Positions 24,236-34,904 of a DNA stretch of 64,000 bases are shown here, in pieces. Both the position numbers and the translations under genes were made by a program. The notes under the pieces were generated by a model. It made no database searches, was not told the DNA's origin, and was given only the letters and a program-made list of their open reading frames with translations. The stretch lies in assembly GCA_029298735.1 (NCBI GenBank), contig JANSLP010000160.1:1-64000 (forward strand), given 5' to 3'. The stretch's first letter is position 1, and each line of letters opens with the position of its first letter. The stretch comes from Ophiostoma sp. CBS 140.51. Taxonomy: Eukaryota; Ascomycota; Sordariomycetes; Ophiostomatales; Ophiostomataceae.

Positions 24236-26678
24236 TTAAAACGGCCGCCACGCGCGGCAGCATAAAACTGTTTCCCGTTCATTCTTTTCCCTTTCCGTCT
24301 GTTCTCCGTTCTCCTTCCTCTCTTTGATCATCTCGTCTCGCGGTTCCCTTCTATATCCGCCCATGGTCCAGCTACGGCAGACATTGCAGACAGAGCAAAC
24401 CGAGCAAACATATCCGTGCACCGAGCGAGCTCATGCAGCCGCAAGAAGATGCACTTCAACAGCAGACTTTACAGGAAAGAAAGAACCGAAAAGAGAAAGA
24501 AAAGAAATTGCAGTCCCATCCTATTCTCTCACACTACTCCGTAAACGATCTCATCACACACATGCAGCGCATGCACTGAATGCAATGCAATGCGATCAAG
24601 AGAAGAAGGAGAAGAAAAAGAGAAGACGCAGAAAAATAGAGCACGGACTGTAAAACACACACCCCTGGACCGTGTTGTCTTACACGCCTCCCCACGACAC
24701 AGGACGTTCAATAACGGTCCGCAGGAAGGAAAGTGCCCCCCACGATGCAGATGTGGGCGAGTCGTTCACCGCCTTCGCGGGACAAAAAAAGGTTTAAAGA
24801 TGAGGCATGCTTTTCGAGAATGAAAGTTTTTATTTACCACAACACGACGCGCGACGTATTCATGTCCGTTTGTCCCACTTTCAATATGAGAATGGAGGGG
24901 CTTGCATGAAAGAAGGATTGGGAAAGAGGAAAAACGAAGACGCATAAAAGATTGTGCATGCAGATGAACGAAATAAAACAAATAGAAGAAAGCCAAACAA
25001 TCTTGACCGTCTGCTGTCCATTATTGAAACAGAACAATTTACTGACAATTGGACAGACAGTTTCAAGAAGAGATCTTCTGCGTATGAAGAACAATATCAA
25101 CTGGGTGTCGAACATTCTCGTCGAGTCGACAGCTCGTGACAATCTCAGGGTCCTTTTCAACCGGAGACAAATCAACGGACATGTGGATGTGACAAAGATG
25201 GAGGGGAGGAAGATGAAGAACGAGAAACGGGACCGAAGGAAAAAAAAAACCACGCACGACCCATTGCCCGATTTGATGGTGCTACGACCCTGTTTTTTTT
25301 CTCTGTTGTGAACTAAACTCAGGCACCGTTCCCGGCGACAGAATGGCTGGCCTCTGTTTTCATTTTATTTTTACTCGTCACCGCCTCACTATTGTTTCTA
25401 TTTGTTTTCTTCCAATTCGCTGCCAATGAGGTCCACCAAAAGAATCTCACAAACATATATGCTTTTAACAACTCTCAAATTCAGAGAAAAACAACGCACA
25501 TTGAAATACTGAAGAGCTTCTTGACTGCCATGTGTCCGAAAATTGTCATCATTGTCCTTCTCTCCTTTTTTTTTGCCTTTCCTTCCGCATGTTGTTCTCT
25601 TTCCTAGCTTGGCAGGGGTTTGTCCGTTAGTGCCAACCGCACTGCTGGCCTGCATGCGACTAACACGATCTCGGGATCGTCTCTTTCGGAAGGCGCTGAT
25701 TGGCTGGGTTGGACTTTGAGAAAGGATGGCCTGAGTGGCAGCCTAAGGCACTAACTCTACATTTTGAGGCTCAAGTTTTCTTAATAAGCAGACGCCGAAG
25801 TTCCGAGTTTCCAGCGCCAATTTGCGATATTCCGCTGTGGACTGCTGTTTCCTGTTTCGTTCAGCAGGTTCGACAGCACTGTAAAACCAGTTTCCAGCAG
25901 CTCCTGCCTGTTCCGTGGTCTTGCCTTTCCGAGAATTGACCGTCATTATAGCGAAAGTACTCCAAATGAAGCTCATCGAAATGAAAACATCACGAAAAAG
26001 AGAACAGCCTATCGCCAAATGATTTGCAGACATGTTATGATAATTCTTATGATCCTGCGATGCTAGCTGACAGATATTCGCTTTGTCAATACGCGTTATG
26101 TCAAAAAAGGCTGCGATGCTGAGATAATAATTCTCCCAAAATACCGGGTTCCTCTCTCGATACAACCAAACGGCGACGAAAAAGAATAGGCTGTGCCTGT
26201 GTTCACATGAGAGCCGCCCTGCCGCTTGAAACACTGCAAATACTGCAAATATGCCGTGAGTATGCGGGATTCGTGTGCAGCAAATGCCTCCAGTCTGGGC
26301 ACAGGATGAGAAAACGCCCATCACAGTGGCACCACTGTGCCTGCATTTACCTGCAGCGCCCCGTAATAATCGATGGGAGAACCCGGAACGTTCCTGCTCT
26401 TTCCCTTGCGTGAGAGTGTGGCTCTAACCCCAGTCCATTTAGCGGGGCTGTGGCGGACGAAAATCGGGGTTTGAACGGCCTTTGCGCCTGCCAAAATTGT
26501 TCGAGCCACCGCCGAAACAGCTGATTGTCTGATTTCGCGGGAAGGCACGCGCGCACCTCTCACTGTGAGCACACGCGCGGAAGAAGGTGTCCACGGAGAA
26601 CGGAGAACGTTCTTTCTAGAATAGGATTTTTCGTGCTCTTTTTTTCTGACACATTTTGAAATTCCGTATGATGCGGTT

Positions 26679-26686
26679 TGACGTCA
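26679..26686. promoter_or_regulatory. CRE-like palindrome TGACGTCA
   Basis: This is a perfect match to the ATF/CREB bZIP palindrome, about 790 bp upstream of the rcf2 ATG. An ATF/CREB-type site is plausible for a stress- or hypoxia-responsive mitochondrial gene, but binding is inference. Confidence 0.4.
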
Positions 26687-27452
26687 GGGCTTGATTTTTC
26701 AGGTACGGCAACAGTCAAAAAAGGTATTTTCGTTCCCTCGTAAGTTGCACTTCCGTAGATGATCAATGAGATATAAAAGGTTCTCCTTGGCCTGCCATGC
26801 CGGTTTCTGTTTGCCACTTCCGCCTCCTCTCCAGATACAACATCAAAACACACATTTCTACTGCAATTGCAGAGCATCGTCATACATAAGCTTTCACAGT
26901 GATCAACTGAGCGACACCTCCAACTCTCTCAGCCACCCGATCGCAAATTGTACTGTATACCCCTCCCCGCCTACAACACGACTCTGCCTGCCTTCCCATA
27001 CGCATAGCGCTGAGCGAAACAACGTACGACATCCTTCCCAATCCAGCAGGACCGCCATTTCCGCGCAAAAGCCCAGAGTCCAGGCGCTCTTTCCTCGCAA
27101 ATTTGCACCCCAGGACCACCTTTCTTAATCGTTAAGTGGTACGAGCCCGCGATTACTCATCTGCGATTTTCCACATTTCCCACGCATAAAGACAACAAAA
27201 GCCGCCAAACGCAGCTAAACGTACCTGCCGAACAGTGGGAGAATACGTCAGTCGATTCTGCAAAGCCCGGAAAACTTCCCGTTTTAACCAAAGGGAGCTT
27301 CCTCACGTCTCTTTCTTCGCCCCGCCAAAAGCCTCATTCTCCCTTTCTCACTCTTTTTATCTCCAACGACACCTCTCGACTTTCAACGTCAATTGATTCG
27401 TTTCGTCGAGCATACCAATCACCTCTTCAATTCCATTCTATCCACACATTCT

Positions 27453-27470
27453 CACACACACACACACAAC
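27453..27470 (+). repeat. CA dinucleotide repeat in the rcf2 5' UTR
   Basis: About eight uninterrupted CA units end just before the rcf2 start codon. This unstructured leader immediately precedes the ATG and should be part of the mRNA. Confidence 0.85.
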
Positions 27471-27477
27471 CGCCAAT

Positions 27478-28227
27478 ATGAAGGTCATCACCAAGGAAGA
27501 GGAAAAGGCCCACTACGACGCCGTCCTGCGCGGTGGTGCCGTTGGTGGTGCTACCGGTCTTGCTCTTGGTCTAGCCGGTGTCACGCTCGCCTCTCGCCGC
27601 TATGCCGGCTTCCGCAACCTGACCCTACCCTTCCGCGCTTTCCTCGTCTCCTCGTCCGCCACGTTCGGTGCCATCATCGTCGCTGAGCGCAACTCGATTG
27701 CTTTCGCCCGTTCCAACGACCCCATGTATGGCTACAAGGATGAGTCGCAGCGCGCCCTCAGCCAGATGCGCAGCGGCGAGTCGAGCAAGGCCAAGCTGCT
27801 CGATTGGGCGCGTGAGAACCGCTACTCCATTGTCGTGTCCAGTTGGGCTGCCTCGCTCGGTATCGCCATGGCCCTTGTCGGCCGCAACAAGTACCTGACG
27901 ACCGCCCAGAAGATTGTCCAGGCTCGTGTGTACGCCCAGGGTCTGACGCTGGCGATTATCCTGGCGACGGCTACCCTCGAGATGAGCGACGCCAAGAAGG
28001 GCAAGGGCCGCTGGGAGACGATCATGGTCGTTGACCCCGAGGACCCGGAGCACAAGCGGATGATTGAGAAGCGCGTCCACAAGGAGGAGTACGAGGGCCA
28101 GGATCTGTGGATGGACATGGTCGCCTCCGAGGAGCGCCGTCTGGCCAAGGCCAAGCAGCAGAAGGAGGCCGAGGCCACTGCTGCTGCCAAGCAAGACAAC
28201 AAAGTTGGTGTTCCCGCCGCCAATTGA
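27478..28227 (+). CDS. rcf2: Rcf2, respiratory supercomplex factor (HIG1 domain)
   Basis: This single-exon gene encodes 249 aa. Rcf2 is an inner-mitochondrial-membrane protein that associates with cytochrome c oxidase and the III/IV supercomplex and tunes its activity under low oxygen. The N-terminal half has two glycine/alanine-rich hydrophobic segments (about 18-40 and 53-73). The C-terminal half holds the HIG1 domain (about 95-185) with a helix pair around 113-135 and 145-166 joined by the basic GRNKYLTTAQKIVQARVYAQG stretch. A charged Lys/Glu-rich tail follows. Length and layout match fungal Rcf2 proteins. The start is the first ATG after a CA-repeat leader. There is no intron. A CRE-like site and a TATA-like element lie about 0.7-0.8 kb upstream. 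Confidence 0.93.
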   Translation: MKVITKEEEKAHYDAVLRGGAVGGATGLALGLAGVTLASRRYAGFRNLTLPFRAFLVSSSATFGAIIVAERNSIAFARSNDPMYGYKDESQRALSQMRSGESSKAKLLDWARENRYSIVVSSWAASLGIAMALVGRNKYLTTAQKIVQARVYAQGLTLAIILATATLEMSDAKKGKGRWETIMVVDPEDPEHKRMIEKRVHKEEYEGQDLWMDMVASEERRLAKAKQQKEAEATAAAKQDNKVGVPAAN

Positions 28228-28952
28228 TTTACTATCGCAAGATGGCATCGACTTATTAACACATTGACGCAGTCTTAAGGAGCAATCCTGATATTCTTAC
28301 TACTACACACGCTACACGCTTTCCCCTCTCTTCCTCCCTTTTTGTTTGTTTTTATTGCATGGACATGGCGTTTCATTTGTTTTTTGACTTGATTTCCTCG
28401 GCTGGTATACAGGGGAAAAGGCGTTAATCTTAATTTCATTTTCTTGTTTCGTTTGTGCAAACTGTGTACAACAGAAGAGGTAGTGGAAAGGAAAAGTAGA
28501 CTCTTACGGAGTAACTTGTTTATTTGTCAGTTTTCTAACCCAAAATTGCATGGAACGAGCATATTTTATAGAAAGAAATATGACGGAAATACAAAGTTCA
28601 AAATACATCATCATGCAAGCAACATGCATGGCAACACATCCGATAGTCAAACACGATTTGATAAACAACATGTTCCATGCCTATTTATGGTTTGCTATTT
28701 CGTTTCGATGTTTTCCCCGCCGAAGAGTAAGATGCCTGTCCGTCCTGTCTCCCTCCTGTCTGTTTTGTATGAAAATGAAACTAATAATGTCGTAAACTCG
28801 TACTCCATACATAAAAGGTAATCTGATACTAAACGTGTCCCATGTGAAATATGAAGAGTGAAATGGAAAAGCAAATGCCCGCAGAGAAATCAGATCAGCG
28901 CCAATATAAATAAGAAAGATGCAGAACAACAATGTCAAGACACCCTGCATAA
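28228..28952. other. convergent 3' region of rcf2 and the Kelch gene
   Basis: AT-rich DNA lies between the rcf2 stop (plus) and the Kelch gene stop (minus). It should hold both 3' UTRs. Small open frames here look like chance. No terminator-like or RNA-gene structure was noticed. Confidence 0.6.
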
Positions 28953-31097
28953 TCACACTTCAATGGTAAAGTGGCTGATTTGCGAGTAGTAGGCGTGCAC
29001 GGCCAGCTCCAGCGTCCACACATCATCAAAGACCTCGCCGCCGTCAAATCCGCCAATCATCAGCAGCCGGCTGTCGTAGAGGACGGTGCTGTGGTACCCG
29101 CGGCCACTGGGCGGCAGACCATACACCTTGCGGCGGTCCCAGGACATTGTCACCAGATTCAACAACAGCACGTCGTTGCTATACTCGGCGCCGTCGTGAC
29201 CGCCAACCACGAACAGGTACGAACCAACGATAGTGGCCGTATGCGACAGGCGGCGGTGTGTCACAGGGATCGACACGGAACGCCACAAGTGCGTCTCGAC
29301 GTCGTACACCCACACATCATTAAAGCACTCGCCACCGTCAGAGCCGCCAAAGATGATGAGCTTAGTGCCGACCATGTTGGCCGTGTGGTAGCCGCGGGCT
29401 TTGGGCCGGGCCTGGTTCAACAGGTGCGGCTGGTTGAGGAACGCCGCACCGGCTGGGTCTTCCTTGCTGCTGAAGAGTGCAGTAGACGACCCGTTGGCCG
29501 AGCCGTTTTTGTTGGTAGAGGTAGACGACCGGGACTCGAGGCCAGCGCCGGTCACGCCGAGGCCAGTAGCCTTGACTGAATCCTTGCCCACCGCCGACGA
29601 GTCTCCCGGTGTGGCTGCACCTCCGTTACCACCATCACCGTCCACATCGGGCGACGCCGGGTCGGGCGTGCCACTAATCTGCTTCCACACCATCTTGGTT
29701 GTGTCGCTGACGTCCAGCCGCCACACGTCGTTAAGTGCGCGGATGCCGTCACCACCGCCAAAGACATAGATGCCGTTCTTGTAGAGGCAGGCCGTGTGCG
29801 CGCGTCGCTTAGAGGGCACAGGACGGTCAGCCGAGATGCGTGGACGCGACCAGCGGAAGTTGGTGGTGTCGAGCACGTAGACGTCGTTGTAGTAGAGTGG
29901 ACCGTCACCACCGCCAAACACGACGAGCTTCTTGCCGACAGCCGTGCACGTCATGGCACGCAGCGGCAGAGGGATGTCGCCGACAACGTGCGGCTTGGTC
30001 CAGTGGAACGAGTCGGCGTCAAACACGTACAAGTCATTAAAGCAGGCACGTGCATCGCAGCCGCCAAAGACAAAGATGTTGGAGCCGATCAGTGTTGCCG
30101 TGTGTGCACGCAGCTTAGGATGCGGCACACCAGATACAGGCGCTCGTGTCCAGTACATGCCCGAAGAAGGTGCTGGCAGCACGTCTGGTGCCGTGTTGGG
30201 GTCGGCCAGTGGTGGGAACGCGGTGTAGCCTGCGGGCCGTCCCTTTAAAAGTCTCTCGCTGCTGTTGCCGCCACCGCCTCCTCCACGAGCAGTGCCGCTC
30301 GTACTTGCTGGTGTGCCTCGCGACGAGGAGTTGCCGCCGCCGCCCGAACGCGGTGTGCCCCCTGCCACATTGCCGTACACGCTCGGTTTGCTTGCAATGG
30401 CCGATGTCGAACGCATCGCCGTTGGTCTCCGCTGTCCACCACTACCCTCGTGTGCCGGCTGGGAGTCGCTGCCACTGCCACTGCCGCCGCCGTTGGATTG
30501 TAAGTCGCTGTTTGCGCCTCCGCCACGATAAGGTGACCTTGCCGCCAACGGTGTGGACATAGAGGTGGTGAGAGGCCCTACGCCGCCGCCAGCGCGGCTG
30601 AGAGTCTTGGGGTTCGAAACGGAGAGGTGGAATGTCGTGGGTGAGTCTGCAATGGACGACGGTATGGGCGCAGCAGAAGAGGCCGAGGCGGCCGAGGCGG
30701 CCGCAGCAGCTGCAGCGGCAGACAGCGAGCTGGACGACTGCGATCTCTGCCGGATCGAGAGCTCGGTAGGCTTGTTGCGCCGGCGGTCCTGGCTCTTGGT
30801 GGCCAAGTGGCCCGGTGTGTGGCTTCGTTGAATGGGAAGAACAGGAATCGCGGCGGAGGGAGGTGCAGTCGTGTTAGCACTCGATGTGCTGGCCGTGCTG
30901 CCGGCGCGGTCGCGTTCGTCGCGTCGCCGACGAGAAGTTGTGCTGCTGCTGCCGCCACCGCCACCGCCGACATGGTGGCTGTCGTCAAATGAAGAAACCT
31001 CGTCCTCGGTGGGCGAGGCGAGCTGCTGAATCTTTTGTGACCGCATCACCTTGGAACGCTGGGGCGAGCGCGGCGTCTGGCGGCCTGGATCAGCCAT
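28953..31097 (-). CDS. Kelch-repeat beta-propeller protein
   Basis: This single-exon gene encodes 714 aa. Residues 1 to about 310 are low-complexity Ser/Gly/Ala/Arg-rich sequence, probably disordered. The C-terminal part has six Kelch repeats, seen as hydrophobic strands ending in FGG/VGG/IGG with the later Tyr...Trp pair: IFVFGGCDARACFNDLYVF, LVVFGGGDGPLYYNDVYVL, IYVFGGGDGIRALNDVWRL, LIIFGGSDGGECFNDVWVY, LFVVGGHDGAEYSNDVLLL, LLMIGGFDGGEVFDDVWTL. A Gly/Ser-rich insert of roughly 85 residues separates blades 3 and 4. A six-bladed protein-interaction propeller is expected. I do not assign a named orthologue: Tea1-type proteins place the Kelch repeats first and add coiled coils, which are absent here. 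The open frame extends to 31529, but 31097 is the first in-frame ATG; everything upstream looks like leader. It is divergent from dus3. Confidence 0.88.
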   Translation of the reverse strand: MADPGRQTPRSPQRSKVMRSQKIQQLASPTEDEVSSFDDSHHVGGGGGGSSSTTSRRRRDERDRAGSTASTSSANTTAPPSAAIPVLPIQRSHTPGHLATKSQDRRRNKPTELSIRQRSQSSSSLSAAAAAAAASAASASSAAPIPSSIADSPTTFHLSVSNPKTLSRAGGGVGPLTTSMSTPLAARSPYRGGGANSDLQSNGGGSGSGSDSQPAHEGSGGQRRPTAMRSTSAIASKPSVYGNVAGGTPRSGGGGNSSSRGTPASTSGTARGGGGGGNSSERLLKGRPAGYTAFPPLADPNTAPDVLPAPSSGMYWTRAPVSGVPHPKLRAHTATLIGSNIFVFGGCDARACFNDLYVFDADSFHWTKPHVVGDIPLPLRAMTCTAVGKKLVVFGGGDGPLYYNDVYVLDTTNFRWSRPRISADRPVPSKRRAHTACLYKNGIYVFGGGDGIRALNDVWRLDVSDTTKMVWKQISGTPDPASPDVDGDGGNGGAATPGDSSAVGKDSVKATGLGVTGAGLESRSSTSTNKNGSANGSSTALFSSKEDPAGAAFLNQPHLLNQARPKARGYHTANMVGTKLIIFGGSDGGECFNDVWVYDVETHLWRSVSIPVTHRRLSHTATIVGSYLFVVGGHDGAEYSNDVLLLNLVTMSWDRRKVYGLPPSGRGYHSTVLYDSRLLMIGGFDGGEVFDDVWTLELAVHAYYSQISHFTIEV

Positions 31098-32330
31098 GGC
31101 GGGCCACAGGGCGCATTGGCCACGGGGCGATGCTGCTGATTGATAGCTGGTTGACGCTGGTTGAAAAGAAATGAAGACGCGAGGGGAGGTGGGCAAAGGG
31201 GAGTATCGAAAGAGGAGAGTCGTGTGGAGAGCAGTTGGGGGTTGTGAGGGGTGGAGGGGAGCGCGTAAAGGCGCAACTCGGGGAGGACAAGGTGATTGGG
31301 GATAGTCGAAGGCGTCGAGGAGTTCGAAATGGGCAGAAAAGAAAGAAAAATATTGAGGAAAGAATCTCGAGAAAAAGGTCGACGGCGAGGTTGGTGATAG
31401 CCGAGACAATGGAGGCCCGAAACAGTTGTTCGCAGGGGTCGAGGAGAGAGGGAGGAGAGGTGAGACCAGGAACCAGGCCCAGATAGGGGGCTTGCCAATG
31501 TTTAAGAGGGCGGCGAGGTGTGCATCCAACGGCGAGGAGCGAGTCCACTGTTGGTTGGATCTGTTGGTTGGGTCTGTGTGCTGTTGTCGAGATTACAGAC
31601 CCAGACTTGGAACACCTTGGAAGGCTCCTGGGGTGCACCTGCCTGAGAGCTGTGTTGTTAGCGGGACGCCGTTTCCCCCCAGCCCGCCCCTTCCTTCTAG
31701 TTTGTAAGATACACAGTAGGGGCATGAGCCCCTCTTTCCTCCCCGCCCTGGTGTAATTACGTCGTGGATTGGCAAAGATGGGCAGGAACGACCCAGCGAG
31801 CCAGGCCAGGCCCCTTTGGAACATCAGTGGAACGCTTCGGTTACAGTGGGAGAAGGCTAAGCTGCAGCGGCGCTAGAGTGTGAAGTACGCTAGAGCAAAA
31901 GGAAAGAAGTAAAAAGCACAATAAAGCATAAAAGTGCTTCAAAACGCGCTAGAAGCATAGCGCAGCGAAGCAATACGACCCAAACTGTAGGGCAAGAGCA
32001 ACGGTGAGCATGGGCATAACAGATACAACAAGACGTCGACTTCCATACTTCAGATGAGACGATGAGACTAATTTATTAGACTTCAGAGGCGTAATGAAGT
32101 CTACGATGAAGTGAAAGGTCTTAGACACTGCTCTTCTCTCAGAGTTGACCTTGGCAGAGCTCCTACCAAAAGACCCCGATAGATGAAAGTGCCCCGATTG
32201 GTAAACTGATATGTACATATCGGGGCTATAAAAACCTTTTCTTAGAGCTCTTTCTTATTTACTCTGATCAGTTCACCAGCACAACTTCATTTTCACAATT
32301 CAGCGCCAAAATTCACCAGATCTCATACCA
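31098..32330. promoter_or_regulatory. divergent promoter region, Kelch gene / dus3
   Basis: The two genes start 1.2 kb apart, back to back. The dus3 side has a TATA-type element TATAAAAA at 32227-32234, about 100 bp before the ATG. Immediately 5' of it lie three copies of CCCCGAT (32174-32180, 32192-32198 and inverted at 32219-32225), of which the last two form a perfect 8-bp inverted repeat. A further perfect 9-bp inverted repeat (TAGACTTCA / TGAAGTCTA) spans 32077-32103, and three CGCTAGA copies lie at 31870-31960. Confidence 0.6.
32227..32234 (+). promoter_or_regulatory. TATA-like element of dus3
   Basis: TATAAAAA directly abuts the right arm of the GCCCCGAT/ATCGGGGC inverted repeat. Its distance to the ATG (about 100 nt) suits a short 5' UTR. 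Confidence 0.6.
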
Positions 32331-34904
32331 ATGGCGTCTGAAACCACGGATACCAGCATGCGGGTCGATGCCGCCCCGGTGGTTGTTGCGCCCGGCTCGC
32401 CGGTGAAGCGGAGTCTCGACAACGGCGATGCCGCTGAGAGCAACAAGGCCGACGTCACTTCAAGCAATGCACCGTCTGCAGCTGTCCAGGCTGATGGCGA
32501 CGACGCCGAGCACCGTCAGAAGCGTGCTAAGACCGAAGCGGATGCGGCACCGCCAGCGAAGCGTGAGAGGATCCTGGGCGTTGCGATGATCAAAGAAGAG
32601 TTCGTACAAGAATGTTTTTTTCCTTTTTTATTAGATATTCATCCTAACCAAGTTCAAAGATACCTCATCAAGAATGTTAGCAGCGACCCAAGAGGGCCCC
32701 GCGCCGACGCCGATATGGACGACGACGCCGCCGAGGGCCGTGACAGCCGTGACGGTGGCGGCGGCAAGGAAGCCAACGGCGGCCGTAAGAACAAGAAAAA
32801 GGGCGGCCAGAACAGCAACCGCGATTTCGGACGGTCGCGGGATGCTCAGCGTCTCTGTAACTCAGTCTCGCACTCCAATGAGTTCTCGCCCAAGCACTGC
32901 AGCTACGGTGACAACTGCCGCTCGCTGCACAACCTGCGCAAGTATCTTTACGAAGGCGGACGCCGTGGTGACTTGGAGACGTTTGAGGGCAAGTGCCCCG
33001 TCTATGCCACGTTTGGCCGGTGTCCGTCGGGCTGGAAGTGCCGCTTCGTATCGAGCCACATGAAGGAGGTCGAGCACGAGGACGGCCGCAAGGAGCTGAC
33101 GCTTTTGGGTGTGGAGGGCAAGGATGACACCAAGGAAGAGACGAACGGAGACGTGACGACGAAATCGGCCGACGATGACGACGCACGCCCTGATATTGTC
33201 AATATTGTGGCTGCTGGCGACAAGCAGAATCTGACACGCAGACGGATGGACCTCAGCCGGTCGGAGCAGTACATCAAGTGGCTCGACAACGAGCTCAACA
33301 TTGTCAAGAAGATTTACAACGCAGGTGGTTCGGACGCTTCAAAAGCGACAGAAGAGCCGGCAGCTCAACCGGCGGCAGAGACAACAACTGACACGGCAAT
33401 GGAGACGGCGCCAGCAGCAACGGCAGCCGACGAGCCTGCCAAGACAGAGAGTAGCGTGGAGACTGTCGCTGTCCCTACCCCTGCTCCTGTTGCCGACGAG
33501 AACAAGCCCAAGGCGGATCCTGACGTACACGCCTTGGCTGAAGACTTCCGGGCGCAGTTTGTCGACCCGCCGTTTCTGCCATCCGAGAAACGTCGCATCT
33601 ACTTTGGCCCCGAGACACCGACACTCGCACCGCTTACAACACAGGGCAACTTGCCCTTCCGTCGTCTGTGTGTGGAGCTTGGCTGCGAGGTGACGTACTC
33701 GGAGATGGCGCTGGCCACAGACATGGTGACGGGCAAGCAGCCCGAGTGGGCGCTGATGAAGGCGCACACGTCTGAGATTCAGCCACCGCGGTACACGCCC
33801 AAAACGCCCGTCGTCGACTACGACAACAACCGCGACCTCAAGTTTGGCGCCCAGATTGCAGCCAACCAGCCGTGGATGGCCATCAAGGCTACCGAGGCCA
33901 TGACGCGCCTGCTGCCGCACCTGCGTCTCATCGACATGAACTGCGGCTGCCCCATTGACTTGATTTATAAGACGGGTGGCGGCTCTGGTCTGCTCGAGTC
34001 ACACAACAAGCTGGAGCGCATGATCCGCGGCATGAACGCCGTGTCGGGCGAGGTGCCCATCACAGCCAAGCTGCGCATCGGCGTGCGCGACAACAACCCG
34101 ACGGCGCCCAAGGTGATTGAGCGTCTGGCCTTTGGCGGTCTGGAGACGCGCGAGCGGCTAGGCGCGCCCGGTTGTGCGGCCATTACGCTGCACGGCCGCA
34201 CGCGCAACCAGCGCTACAAGAAGCCGGCCGACTGGAGCTACATTGCCGAGTGTGCCGCGCTGGTCAAGTCGTACAACGAGCAGCGCGACGCCCTGGCCGA
34301 CACGGTGCGTGAACCGGATGCGCGCACACAGGCCAACGCCTCACGGATGTTCTTCTTGGGTAACGGCGACTGCTTCAGCCACGTGCAGCACCAGGAGCAG
34401 ATTGAGCAGTCGGGCGTCGATGCCGTCATGATTGGCCGCGGCGCCATTATCAAGCCGTGGCTCTTTGAGGAGATCCAGACCGGCCAGTACCTGGACAAGT
34501 CCGCGACGGAGCGGCTGGCGTACGTCGAGCGGTTTGCCAAATATGGCATGGAGGCCTGGGGCACGGACGAGTACGGCCTGGGCACGACACGCCGCTTCCT
34601 GCTCGAGTACCTGAGCTTTGCGACGCGGTATGTGCCCATTGGTCTGCTTGAGTACCTGCCACCAAGCCTCAACGACCGCCCGCCGGCCTTCCGCGGCCGT
34701 AACGAGCTGGAGACCCTGCTGTCCAGCCGCAACTACAAGGACTGGATCAAGATCAGGTGAGTTGTCCTCCGTTTTTCACTGCTAATTTTCCCTCGCGATC
34801 CCTGCTAACAAAACAGTGAAATGTTCTTGGGACCGGCGCATCCCGACTTCAAGTTTGTACCCAAGCACAAGTCGAACGCCTACGAGATGGAGGCCGAGGG
34901 TTAG
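32331..34904 (+). CDS. dus3: tRNA-dihydrouridine(47) synthase, Dus3
   Basis: Three exons (32331-32603, 32673-34756, 34817-34904) encode 814 aa. Dus3 reduces U47 in the variable loop of cytoplasmic tRNAs using FMN and NAD(P)H. After an Ala/Asp-rich leader come two CCCH zinc fingers (about Cys153-His177 and Cys199-His220 in the spliced protein). The FMN TIM-barrel begins near 400, with the NCGCP motif at about 514-518 carrying the catalytic Cys. [18 protein letters not shown] and [16 protein letters not shown] follow. Intron 1 (69 nt, GTACAA donor, CCTAAC branch, AAG acceptor) keeps the frame and contains no stop; read through, it would insert 23 Phe/Leu-rich residues unlike the family, so splicing is preferred. 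Intron 2 (60 nt, GTGAGT, GCTAAC) is clear and supplies the end [23 protein letters not shown] 32331 follows a TATA-like element by about 100 bp. Confidence 0.93.

Noticed and set aside
31098..31529. N-terminal extension of the Kelch protein
   Set aside because: The frame is open but has no ATG upstream of 31097, and the composition changes to leader-like Pro/Ser/Phe-rich sequence.
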